A DNA stretch of 64,000 nt from Charina bottae (taxonomy: Eukaryota; Chordata; Lepidosauria; Squamata; Charinaidae): the NCBI GenBank assembly GCA_023362775.1, contig JALMGJ010000004.1, positions 49,656,298 through 49,720,297 on the forward strand, given 5' to 3'. Below the pieces are notes generated by a model. The model searched no databases, was not told where the DNA came from, and worked only from the letters and a program-made list of their open reading frames with translations. Made by a program: the position numbers and the translations under genes. Of the stretch, positions 11,164 to 20,620 are shown piece by piece. Numbering within the stretch: position 1 is the stretch's first letter; each line of letters opens with the position of its first letter.

Positions 11164-11464
11164 TATAAATAAATTATAACAATAAGCTGATAAGAAAATA
11201 GACTCGAGGAGTCCCTTACCATAAGTATATTTCAGAGTTTGGTGTCTAGCACTGAGAAAATTCAGATCTAGTTATTCATTCACTGGCCTCAGCACCACAA
11301 GTGGGGTTTCTGAGAAGCAGGAAGAGGTGTTACCTTTGCATAAGGCTTTAAAGACCTGAGTTTTTCTGCAAGCACTGCGGCCAGGAAATTAGATGAGCCT
11401 GGTTTGTTTGTTTCTTGTCCATCTGCTATTTGACTCACAAGAAGGAAGAGACTCTTTGGATCTC
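11164..11464. other. Unique DNA, nothing recognised
   Basis: No repeat or gene identified. Confidence 0.4.
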
Positions 11465-11612
11465 AGCCACATTGTATTTGATTGTTGTTATAATTGTTTT
11501 AATTATTTGGAATTGTTTTTGCCTTTGGTTTTTCACTTAACTGTTAACTACTCAGACATGCATTAGGAAGAAGGGTGGCCATATACATTGTTTAAATAAA
11601 CAAACAAACAAA
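11465..11612 (+). repeat. Probable LINE tail ending in AAAC repeats
   Basis: A T-rich stretch is followed by GGGTGGCCATATACATTG and an AAATAAACAAACAAAC tail, like a degraded CR1/L2-type 3' end. Assignment rests on layout and short matches only. Confidence 0.4.
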
Positions 11613-11779
11613 CCATGCTGAGGATGAACAAAGTCTATATTTATTGATACCTTCTGTGCCCAGTGATGATTTTCTCAGGAATGATCTTGCTTTGGTTTTC
11701 TTTAATTGGCAAAGGACTGCTCTTCTCATAAAGAGGAATTTATAATCTTCTGGACCCAGTTTAGCTAGGTCCAAGCTGA

Positions 11780-12120
11780 AAAAAGGCTGTATATTTTAGC
11801 AAGGCAAAGATCCAAAACATACCTCCATGTCAACCACAAAATATTTCCAGGAAAGAAAGATAAGTATTTTGGAATGGCCTTCAGAGTCCCTAGACTTGAA
11901 TATTAATGAAAATATGTGGGAAGATGTCAAACAAGTAGTGTATGCAAGATCTGTGAACTACAAGAGTTCTACAAGGAGGAGTGAGGAAAAATTCCAAAAG
12001 CAAGAACAGAAAGACTCTTAGCTGGATATGGAAAATATTTGGAAGCTATTATTTTGCCAAAGGAGGAGCTACCTCCTTTAAAAGACTGTCTGAATTTCAG
12101 CCATTGACTGTTTTGCTTTT
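11780..12120 (+). pseudogene. Tc1/mariner-superfamily transposase relic
   Basis: Translated fragments give QGKDPKH (interrupted by a frameshift), then ILEWPSESLDLNINENMWED at about 11863-11920. These correspond to the Tc1 motifs around the second catalytic aspartate (QDNDPKHTS) and the third catalytic region (LEWPSQSPDLNPIENLW). The relic keeps a 64-codon open stretch at 11827-12021 but has a stop and a frameshift upstream and lacks most of the protein. No terminal inverted repeats are visible nearby. It is an inactive DNA transposon fragment. Confidence 0.75.
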
Positions 12121-12764
12121 CTGAATCTTTAAAAATTAACTAAAACTGGACATAAATAGTAAGTATGCATTCAAATTTGCAGAAAGGTTGTGTTTAACTT
12201 TGAAAAATGTAAAGGTTGACTCATGTTCTGTTCATTTTGGGATTCATTGAAACATACAATTGACCAGGGTTGCCTAACCCTTTGCATGCAAATGTATCTT
12301 ACAGTGAAAATGTAGATCACTAGCCAGACACAACTTTAGTTACATAATTACGGTTTAAACAGTATTTTAAATGAACAAAGCTGCCCACATCTTCAGCAAA
12401 ATAGGGAATTAGCCCTTACCACAAAAGCAAGTATGGATAGACATCAAGAAAGTGCCCATAACACAGCATGAAAATTAAAAAGTGAAGTTGAAAATATTAA
12501 AGGAAACATTATCAAAGGAGTCTTCATGAAATCAAATGTAAAAATATTCAAAAAGTGGCAAAAAGGTATTACAAGTTATCTTAAACATTCTCATTTGGAG
12601 AGAGAGTTATTTCTGATGAAGAAGGTACTTCAAAATCAGAAGCAATTTCATGGAAGTATTTTTGTCATTTTCAAAGTAGAGATGGCCATTTGGTGCACTG
12701 TAGTTTGGAGGAAAGATTAACTCACAGAGAAGTAAGGGGCATATTCCATTTGACTGAGCCGTCT
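12121..12764. other. Unique DNA, nothing recognised
   Basis: The part up to about 12260 may be residual Tc1 3' sequence. Nothing else is identified. Confidence 0.4.
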
Positions 12765-12776
12765 ATACTGGTCATT

Positions 12777-13109
12777 TTTTTTAAAGGTTCCCCCCGCACA
12801 TTTGTGCAGTCGTGTCCAACTCTAGGGGCCGGTGCTCATCTCCGTTTGTTAGCCAAAGAGCCAGCGTTGTCGGAAGACGCTTCCACGGTCATGTGGCCGG
12901 CATGACCTGCGTGGAACGCTGTTACCTACCCACCGAAGTGGTACCTATTCATCTACTTGCATTTGCATGCTTTCGAATTGCTAGGTTGGCAAGAGCTGGG
13001 ACGAGTGCGGGAGCTCACTCCGCACGCAGGGCTAGGGATTCGAACCTCCGAACTTGCGATCTTCTGATCGACAAGCCTGGCATCTTACCCACTGAGCCAC
13101 CACGCCCCC
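12777..13109 (-). mobile_element. tRNA-derived SINE, Sauria type, minus strand, with 12-bp TSD
   Basis: The plus strand shows the reverse complement of the element: AAAGGTTCCCCC tail, AGTCGTGTCCAACTCTAGG, GGTCATGTGGCC, CCACCGAAGTGGTACC, GGGATTCGAACC (B box) and CACTGAGCCACCACGCC (head). The direct repeat ATACTGGTCATT at 12765-12776 and 13110-13121 is a perfect 12-bp target duplication. The copy is full length, with head, body and tail in the same order as 2295-2672. Confidence 0.93.
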
Positions 13110-13121
13110 ATACTGGTCATT

Positions 13122-13519
13122 ACAATTGGCAAAATATGATTGTATTCTAAGCTTTGTTATGCTCAGATCAAGTGCTACAATTAAACTAAGGACCCTTTTA
13201 AGTTCTGAAATATCAGTTTCAGACCAAAGAATGCTATTTGTAAAAATATCCTGATAATATTTTAGAAGAATTTTTTTAAAAAACTTTAATATATAACGAG
13301 AGGCAGAAGTAATGGTGGAAGTTTCCAAACCCATTAATATACAGCCAAGTAGATATATTACATTCAGATGAATACGTTTAGCCATATATATAACATTAAC
13401 ATATACATAGGATTCAGTATTAGTAGTTTTAGAGGCATGTGCTTATACTAAGTGAAGTACAAGTAAAAAATAGCCATCACAACACAATACAAACCACTAA
13501 AACAATTAAAACGTTATCT
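13122..13519. other. Unique DNA, nothing recognised
   Basis: No repeat or gene identified. Confidence 0.45.
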
Positions 13520-14060
13520 AATCCCAGCACTGCTAGAATTTTAATTGGAATCGAGTTCTGGCTCTAAAAAGAGAAGTTCTATCAGCTTCATAATGGTCCT
13601 GATGAAAGAAGCATTTTAAGGGCCTTTTTTAACCTCAGGTGATCATACTCCAAATGTAGTCAAGACACAGGATCAGGAGCTTGATAGGAGAAAACTCTGA
13701 AAGGTAAAGTGGTCATTCTGGTATAAGAGAAAACTGATCAACCTTGATTGCATGATTGAGCAGAGTGTACAGGAAGTTTAATTGTCATAAAGTTATTCCA
13801 ATTACTGGGTGTTCCCATATGCACAGCCTCAAAGATCAGCACTAGCAGTTTAAATTGGTTAGTCTTCTAAAGACCCAACAAATGTAAGGATTGGTGGAAG
13901 GAAGAAATAGGTGTGAATTGAGAATCGCAATATGGGCATTTTTAAAAATAATGTGTCCAAATGACAAAATCTACAATACTACAAACTCTGGGAATAACTG
14001 CAGATGACAATAATTGAATAGCAATATAGGAAATAGGCTTGTTCTATTATCATCTGATGT
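13520..14060 (-). repeat. Possible very degraded CR1/L2-like LINE segment
   Basis: Short pieces such as CAGCACTAGCAGTTTAAATTGG resemble the antisense of the conserved CR1/L2-type segment seen more clearly at 36090-36120 and 63620-63680. The match is weak and the boundaries are guesses. Confidence 0.25.
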
Positions 14061-14286
14061 CCATTCTGAACAATGCGGAGTGAGGCATATCTGACCATGG
14101 GAAGACAGAAAAAACATTCAAAATTTGGCTCACCTTAGTATATGTCCATTTTGGGAGCATTTAACATTCCCATGCTACACATTTTAGGAAAACCTAAAAA
14201 TCCCCTAGAATCAAAATCCCAGAAACAGATGCGATTGTTCAATAGTTGCAGAAAAGTTATGCTTTTTGGCTTCTGTAATTTCCAAG

Positions 14287-14515
14287 CCCCAGCTCTTGCC
14301 AACCTAGCAATACGAAAGCATGCAAATGCAAATAGATTAATAGGTACCACTTCGGTGGGTAGGTAACAGCATTCCGCGTGCGTCATGCCAGCCACATGAC
14401 CATGGAAGCGTCTTCGGACAACGCTGTCTCTTCAGCTAACAAACGGAGATGAGCACCAGCCCCTAGAGTCGGACACGACTGCACAACTGTGCAGGGGGAA
14501 CCTTTACCTTTACCT
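14287..14515 (+). mobile_element. Sauria-type SINE, 5'-truncated, with 11-bp TSD
   Basis: The element begins in mid body at CCCAGCTCTTGCCAACCTAG and runs to the AACCTTTACCTTTACC tail, so the whole tRNA-like head with its promoter is missing. It is nevertheless bounded by the direct repeat TAATTTCCAAG at 14276-14286 and 14516-14526. The truncation therefore happened during insertion, as in LINE-style target-primed reverse transcription. Confidence 0.92.
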
Positions 14516-14526
14516 TAATTTCCAAG

Positions 14527-15790
14527 TTACCTCTTTGTAAGTGAATCTGAAGCACTGCACAGCCCTGGTACATAAGGGCATGCATAGCAGGCCAAGATTT
14601 TGTCAAAATGACAAAGTGAATCACAATGCAAGCTCTATCCTTAAGTTCCTGCAGTGTCAAAACACAAATACAAAAGTTTGCATCACAACATTGTGATCCA
14701 TCTTATTCTCCCCCCCCCCCACCATCACACACAAAATTGATGGTTATGTTAGTGCAAATGGCTGAAAAGGGGAGGAAGATATAAGTAATAGCAGGATACA
14801 AGCTTGTAATATACTAATTGGTATTTGTTATATCTTTCTTAGCTAATGATAAGAATTACTAACAATGTGGACAGTGCAAATAAAAAGTTCCAGTTGGTAA
14901 ATCCATCAAGGCTGAACACAAGAAACAAAGTTTTGAGCCTAACTGTAAATTGATCCATCTGAGACAATCAAATTCTGACTTGAGCCTTTGGCTTCTCAGT
15001 CTGAATATATATAATTTACTTGGTTTTGTTGTAAAACAGAACTGGACCTGTATACTGTAGATCCTTTTCTTTAATATAACCAACTTTTTTAAACCTCCAT
15101 AGCAATAGCAGTGTTATTATTTTTCACAGATTTTAGTCACAAAAGAATAGAACTATTTGATTATTTCAATACAAGCCTTTGCTTCTGGCAACTCGGTTCT
15201 ATAAAGATTGCATTTGCAGTCAGATAATAGCCAGTATCCATAGCACACACTATTTACCTGTTGGTGTGAAACCACATGAGCCTTCATACAAATTATGGTT
15301 GACACTGCAGCCAAGGTACCATTATTTTGCATGTGCAGCAAAACAGTGTGGAGCCTCTGGGGTTTGGCTCTTTATTCTGGGTGGATGTTCAGTTCTGTCA
15401 ATTCTTTTCAAAACAGGAAGAAGATTAAACAGCAGAAAATGAGTACAGCTCAAATATGAGGCCATGGACTTCACAAATGGAGATTTATTGCAGGAGTATC
15501 ATAGTGAACATTGTTCCATATGGTATGATCTCAAAAATTGTTTAAAATGGCTTGCCGACAGCTCCTTTGCCATGCCACTCTTACATCTGTGTTTAATAGA
15601 ACCATAGTTTCCAGTCATTTTTAGAGAATATAGCAGAAGAAAGACAGAAGATGTAATGTCTCCCATCTAAGACTCTATGGCAGAGAAGGAGGAGTCTTTA
15701 TGGAGGTTATTCTGACAATAACAGAAGCATGGCTGTTGCTATTCAGGGCAGTTATTTTCATGGTTGACCCCATCAAAGTCTGTTGAACAA
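14527..15790. other. Unique DNA with a short poly-C run
   Basis: A run of ten C lies at about 14710-14719. No repeat family or gene is identified in the rest. Confidence 0.45.
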
Positions 15791-15895
15791 TGGTATGGTA
15801 TGGTATGGTATGGTATGGTATGGTATGGTATGGTATGGTATGGCATGGCATGGCATGGCATGGCATGGCATGGCATGGCATGGCATGGCATGGCA
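15791..15895. repeat. Two-block pentanucleotide array, (TGGTA)10 then (TGGCA)11
   Basis: Ten perfect TGGTA units are followed without interruption by eleven perfect TGGCA units. The switch at 15840/15841 is sharp. The array is open in several frames on both strands, which explains the spurious pentapeptide-repeat frames there. Confidence 0.97.
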
Positions 15896-16056
15896 TTTTA
15901 ATTCTTATAGTCCACCACCCTCCAGAAAGACACCCAATAGTTTACAGCATTCCATTAAACAAACAAAAACAATATAAAACCATAGCAGATGTTCAAATCA
16001 TAAAAGATTGAACGTGTGTTTTATGTGGCTGTTGCAATTCAGGAAAATTCTCATTC

Positions 16057-16564
16057 TATTATTTTTTTATTTTATTTTATCTTATTTATACCCCGCCTAT
16101 CCCCTCCCTACTGGAGGGCTCTAGGCGGCTTACAACATCAGTATATATATCAATTTATACATCATATATCATATACAATTTTACTGCGCGATAGGGAGGA
16201 GGACAGGGAACCGGCTCTTCAGCTGCAGGCATCGGACTACATGCCCCAGCATGCCTCGCTTCCGCGCCGGCTGCTGACGTCCAGGAAGCTGTTCTTTCGG
16301 ATCCGTCGTCCTCCGCCGTCATCACCGGGATTCTCCAGGTCTTCTTTTTGGATCGAGGACGACCCTCCGCTGGACACCGCAAATTGCCCCACGTGAGTGG
16401 TACCCATTCATCTACTTGCTATATTAGCTTTCGAATCGCTGGGTTGGCAGAGAGCTAGGGCTAGTGACGAGAGCTCACCTCGCCACGCGGTTTCGAACTG
16501 CCAACCTTGTGGTCGGCAGTCTAACGGCTCAGAGGTTTAACCCGCTGAGCCACCGCGCCCTTCC
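16057..16564 (-). mobile_element. Composite SINE: Sauria-like tRNA head, CpG-rich body, CR1/L2-like tail
   Basis: Read on the minus strand: GGGCGCGGTGGCTCAGCGGG TTAAACC (A-box region), GGCAGTTCGAAACC (B box), GCCAACCCAGCGATTCGAAA and GGGTACCACT, which match the Sauria-type head and central block. After that the sequence leaves the Sauria pattern at about 16385. A roughly 200-bp CpG-rich body follows, then GTTGTAAGCCGCCTAGAGCC and GGGGATAGGCGGGGTATAAA TAAGATAAAATAAA, which resembles the 3' end of the CR1/L2-like LINEs at 45741-46097 and 50920-51268. I see no clear target duplication. It may be a chimeric SINE family or two nested elements. Confidence 0.65.
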
Positions 16565-17179
16565 ATGTTTTCTTAAACAAAGGATCTATTTTGCATGCAA
16601 TTAGAAAAACAAGCATTGAAAAGCATGTTGAGGAAAGAGTATTCTCCTTTCTAGAAAATGAGGAACCAAATGGTTTACAAGCAATTACAAACAAAACAAA
16701 AGCTCACTTTATATTTGGAAAAAAGGAAAACAGTATTTTTCTTATTAGCTTATTAATTTGTGTGAATTTGGTTTGTTTCTGTTTTGCAGTACAATAATTA
16801 TGTATATAATTGCCCTAGATTCATATTAGTTTTCAGGTCAAATTTCTGCCACAAGTGCACGCTTCCATACTTCATGGAAATGCTTATACCCTAGTTGGAA
16901 AGCATTAATTTAGAGTTCATACCAATGGAGGAACCCCCCACTTAATGTCCTGGGTTTCAGATGCTGGTTTCTCTCTGAGATTCCTAAGTGCTCTCTCAAG
17001 GTTTCTTGCATTTTACTCTAAAGAAAACTTTATGCCCCTAACCAGTGAGAGATGCTAATGGCACTGCTTCCATTCCCCCAGAATGGAAATCCAATTTATA
17101 AAGCATAAATCTCTCTGTTGTGAACAATAACAGGTCTATGCATATCACTAGGAAGTAACAACTATATAGATACACATAT
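16565..17179. other. Unique DNA, nothing recognised
   Basis: AT-rich sequence with no repeat or gene identified. Confidence 0.45.
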
Positions 17180-17187
17180 CCCTAGAT

Positions 17188-17532
17188 CAGAGCTTTCCAA
17201 ACTTTTAATGTTGGTGACACACATTTTAGACATGCATCATTTCGCGACACACTCTTACAGCAGGGCATCATTTCACGACACACTCCTACAGCAAGGCACA
17301 AGGCGGGCACTAGGACCTGTGCGGAATCCTGGCAGGGCAGGTTTGCAGGCAGCAAGGCACAAGGCAGGCACTAGACCTGCGTGGAATCCTGGCAGGGCAG
17401 GTTTGGAGGCAGCAAGGCACAAGGCAAACACTAGAACCTGCGTGGAAGCCAGGAGGCAGCATCAGCCGCGACACACCCATACACTGCAGCTGACACACTA
17501 ACGTGTCCCGACACACAGTTTGGAAAGCTCTG
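17188..17532. mobile_element. hAT-type non-autonomous DNA transposon (MITE), complete
   Basis: The 345-bp element has perfect 15-bp terminal inverted repeats, CAGAGCTTTCCAAAC at 17188-17202 and its complement at 17518-17532. It is flanked by the 8-bp direct repeat CCCTAGAT (17180-17187 and 17533-17540). An 8-bp target duplication with CAG-starting inverted repeats is diagnostic of the hAT superfamily. The body has no transposase frame. Its centre is a tandem array with a period of 60-61 bp starting at 17291, 17352 and 17412, the third copy being partial. It must have been moved by a transposase encoded elsewhere. Confidence 0.95.
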
Positions 17533-17540
17533 CCCTAGAT

Positions 17541-18102
17541 AATATCACACAGATATAAGACTATGCTATAGGATGAATCGCTTTTTGTCTTGTAGAAAAT
17601 GTTAGTCCCTCATCTTCCTTTCTTCCAATCACACATGCACATACTCGAGTCACAGCCTTCCCAAAGCTGCCTTGAAATGATTATTGCAAGTTGTATAGTC
17701 TTAATGGTCAGTGTATTTTAAAAGCACAGTTATTCATCAAGAAACTAAACTCTCTCTGCTACCTTTGCCAAATGCCCCAAAATATACAGTTGGATCTGCA
17801 GGACTCTTTTATAGCCATTGTTCTCATTCTCCTGTTTCATCTTTGTTGCCTGATTACTCCTGGGTTGGATCTCTTCCATCCTGACCTATCTGGTCAAGTT
17901 GATGTCTTCCTTTGGTTCTCCATTCTTCAATCTTTCCCAGCTGATTTACTGGAATCTTTTTCCCACTGGTGATCCTGCCAGCTCCTCTCCTATTCCCTGG
18001 ATGTGCAAAAAGGGGGCACCTCCCTCCCATGTCCAAGCAGAACACTGCAGGGAGAAAGCCTTATTCTATTTCCTTCTCTCTTATGCTATCTCCCTTGGCT
18101 TT
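17541..18102. other. Unique, locally pyrimidine-rich DNA
   Basis: The stretch 17800-18100 is richer in C and T than the surroundings. No repeat family or exon is recognised. Confidence 0.4.
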
Positions 18103-18105
18103 TCC

Positions 18106-18136
<31 letters not shown>
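18103..18136. repeat. (CTAT)n microsatellite
   Basis: About eight CTAT units. Confidence 0.93.
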
Positions 18137-19330
18137 CTGGTACTAAAGAGCAAGACTCTTTCAGCTCTTCTTGTTCCAAATGCCCCATATTTGTTGTGTT
18201 TTTTCCTTGTCTTCCTACAATCTGATGTGACTTGTTCAGTCTCTTTGATATTATTCTAAGTCCTATGAGTTTCATTTCTTCCTTGTCAATCCTTGGGACA
18301 ACTGGTCCCCTGTCTGGAGGTCTCTAATTCTGGCTACACTCAGCAGTTTCTTATCTGTTCTCTTAATTTCTAGGGGGGCGGGGAACAATCATATAGCAAG
18401 AAGAATTATAAGACCACCAGTAGGCCTTTAAAAAAGCAATTATAAGACAGTTACTCCAGGGCACATTTGGTTTTTAATCTACTCTTTTAATTGTGTTTGA
18501 TTAGCTGCAATTTCCATTTCAGTTCTTATGTCCTGTGGTAGTTGTACTTTGCCTATAATTCACTTGGGTGGAGCATCATACTATAGGACTTTCTACTTAT
18601 ATTCCCCCATTTCTAGTATAGTTGAAAAGATTCTATGAGTGTATACAGGGCTGCAGAAAGTTCTGGTGAGAAAAGATGTTCCATAAATAGACAGGACTAT
18701 GAGGGTTTCTTTGTTTGTGCTTGGAGCAGCTATGCAGAGTAAAAACAATAACTTTTATACAGGTTTAGTAAGTGCACACTCTCAAATTCAACTAGGAAGC
18801 TTATTGGGTAGCCATGGCCAAATATACTAATTAAGGCAACCATTTCGCTCATTTAAGAAGGGAAAAATATATATCAGAAAATCAAATAGGATGTCCACTC
18901 ATTATTTCAAAAACTGCCTTTAGTTCCTATGAAAAAAGCTGAAAACTCCTATCCCCTTGAAAGTTTCTGAAGACTGGGAACCCAGAGGTATGGTGAGGCA
19001 GGAGTTCCTACAAATGAGGAAACAGACCACCCATAAGCTCCACAGAGCCAGTGTTTCAAAACAAACAAACAAAGAAGATTAGTTTTGCTGTGGTTCATAT
19101 ATATGGCAACTGAGCCAGAAATAAATCAGCTTAGTTTATAAACATAGCTGACATCGTGGAATCACAACATTGGAAGTTGCTTTCAAGCTGACACAAAATC
19201 TTCATGTGGAAGTACCCTGAATCTCAAGACCTCATGAGTGGAATACAAAAGTTCTTGAGCTTTCAACCTAGTTCATGACAAGGCTCTTACCCACAGAGAC
19301 TTACAGGAAAAGGTCTTTGAAAAATCACAT
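18137..19330. other. Unique DNA, nothing recognised
   Basis: No repeat family or coding domain identified. Confidence 0.45.
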
Positions 19331-19336
19331 TCCTAT

Positions 19337-19664
19337 TTTGTTGTTGTTGTTCAGTCGTTAAATCGTGTCTGACTCTTCGTGACCCCATGGACTATAGCAT
19401 ACCAGGCCTTCCTGTCCTCCACTGCCTCCTGGAGTTTACTCAAATTCATGTTCATTACATCGGTGATGCTATCTAACTATCTCATCCTCTGCCGTCCCCT
19501 TCTCCTTTGGCCCTCAGTCTTTCCCAGCATCAGGGTCTTTTCCAGTGAGTCCTCTCTTTGCATTAGGTGGCCAAAGTATTTGAGTTTCAGCTTCAGCATC
19601 TGTCCTTCCAATGAGTAGTCAGGGTTGATTTCCTTTAGGATTGACTGATTTGACCTCCTTGCAG
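19337..19664 (-). mobile_element. BovB LINE 3' end, 5'-truncated
   Basis: The left edge is the complement of the AAC tail (GTTGTTGTTGTT), followed by AGTCGTTAAATCGTGTCTGA, the complement of the BovB C-terminus and stop region. The segment TTACTCAAATTCATGTTCAT is the exact complement of part of the full-length copy at 55.4-58.5 kb, so this fragment belongs to that subfamily, not to the 6-9 kb one. It breaks off at GCAGTCC, where a palindrome and an AT repeat begin. A 6-bp TCCTAT repeat (19331-19336 and 19665-19670) may be the target duplication. Confidence 0.92.
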
Positions 19665-19676
19665 TCCTATAGTCAT

Positions 19677-19726
<50 letters not shown>

Positions 19727-19744
19727 CTATAGTCATGACTATAT
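19665..19744. repeat. (AT)n flanked by direct copies of a 16-bp perfect palindrome
   Basis: TATAGTCATGACTATA, a perfect palindrome, lies at 19668-19683 and again at 19728-19743, within identical 20-bp direct repeats (19665-19684 and 19725-19744). Between them are about 40 bp of pure AT repeat. Confidence 0.9.
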
Positions 19745-20379
19745 TTAGGAAATATGTATACTTACTGTATGTGTGTTGGGGCGGAACGGGATGAGGGGAG
19801 GGATATTCTTACCAGAGAGAAAGAAATAAGATCACCTTTCTTTCTTATAACTTTTTCCCTGGTTTTATATTTGTGTTCTCTCTTCCGGTTTTCCATCTTT
19901 TCAGATTTGATGCTTATACTTTTTTCTTATTCAGGCATGTAAAAAGACAGCTGGTTTCTATTCTATATACTAGTGAAATTTAACCATTCAAAACCAGGCC
20001 ATGGGGGAGGGGATGTTTATAAGACAGTTCCAGTATTCAGGTTTGTAAAACAATGTTTTGGTTTAGCTATCAGTTCTCTTTCCTTAAAAAAATATATAAT
20101 GAGATATCTGAAAATATATCATTGTTTAAGGCCTTATCTATTGGAGATGCTACTGTTGTTACCTTTTCATTTACATTAATGTTTTGGTAAGGATTTCCTA
20201 TAATCCTATTCAATAAGGTTTTCTTGTACTCTTGATGTATGACATCATACAGCAACCGCCTAAATGTTCTTTTTGATTAGATGGATTTAAGTGAAATAAG
20301 AGTTACTTGTGTCATTAAACATTCATAAACAGTAACCTCCATAAATTTTAATTGCAAAACCATTGATGAATGATAGCCA
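19745..20379. other. AT-rich unique DNA, nothing recognised
   Basis: No repeat family or coding domain identified. Confidence 0.45.
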
Positions 20380-20620
20380 TTCATGGGGGTGGTTGGCACC
20401 ATGATGGTGCCAAGGATAAGATCTCATTGCCATCTTGAATTTTATATTTTATATTTCATATTTTGTATTTTTATATTTTTATCTGCATTTTATGTGTTTA
20501 TACTTATATTTATATTGTAGTGTTTTAGTGTTTTGTCATTTTATTATCTGTAAGCCGCCCAGAGTCGTTGCATGCGAGATGGGTGGTAGACAAATATGAC
20601 AAATAAATAAATAAATTATA
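20380..20620 (+). mobile_element. CR1/L2-like LINE 3' UTR and tail
   Basis: GGGGGTGGTTGGCACCATGA at the left matches the sense of the segment after the stop codon in the copy at 45741-46097. A T-rich spacer follows, then TAAGCCGCCCAGAGTCG, GAGATGGGTGGTA and a tail of ATAAATAAATAAAT. No protein-coding part is retained. Confidence 0.8.

Noticed and set aside
15675..16011. Open frames with pentapeptide repeats on both strands
   Set aside because: They are the translation of the TGGTA/TGGCA microsatellite, not a protein.
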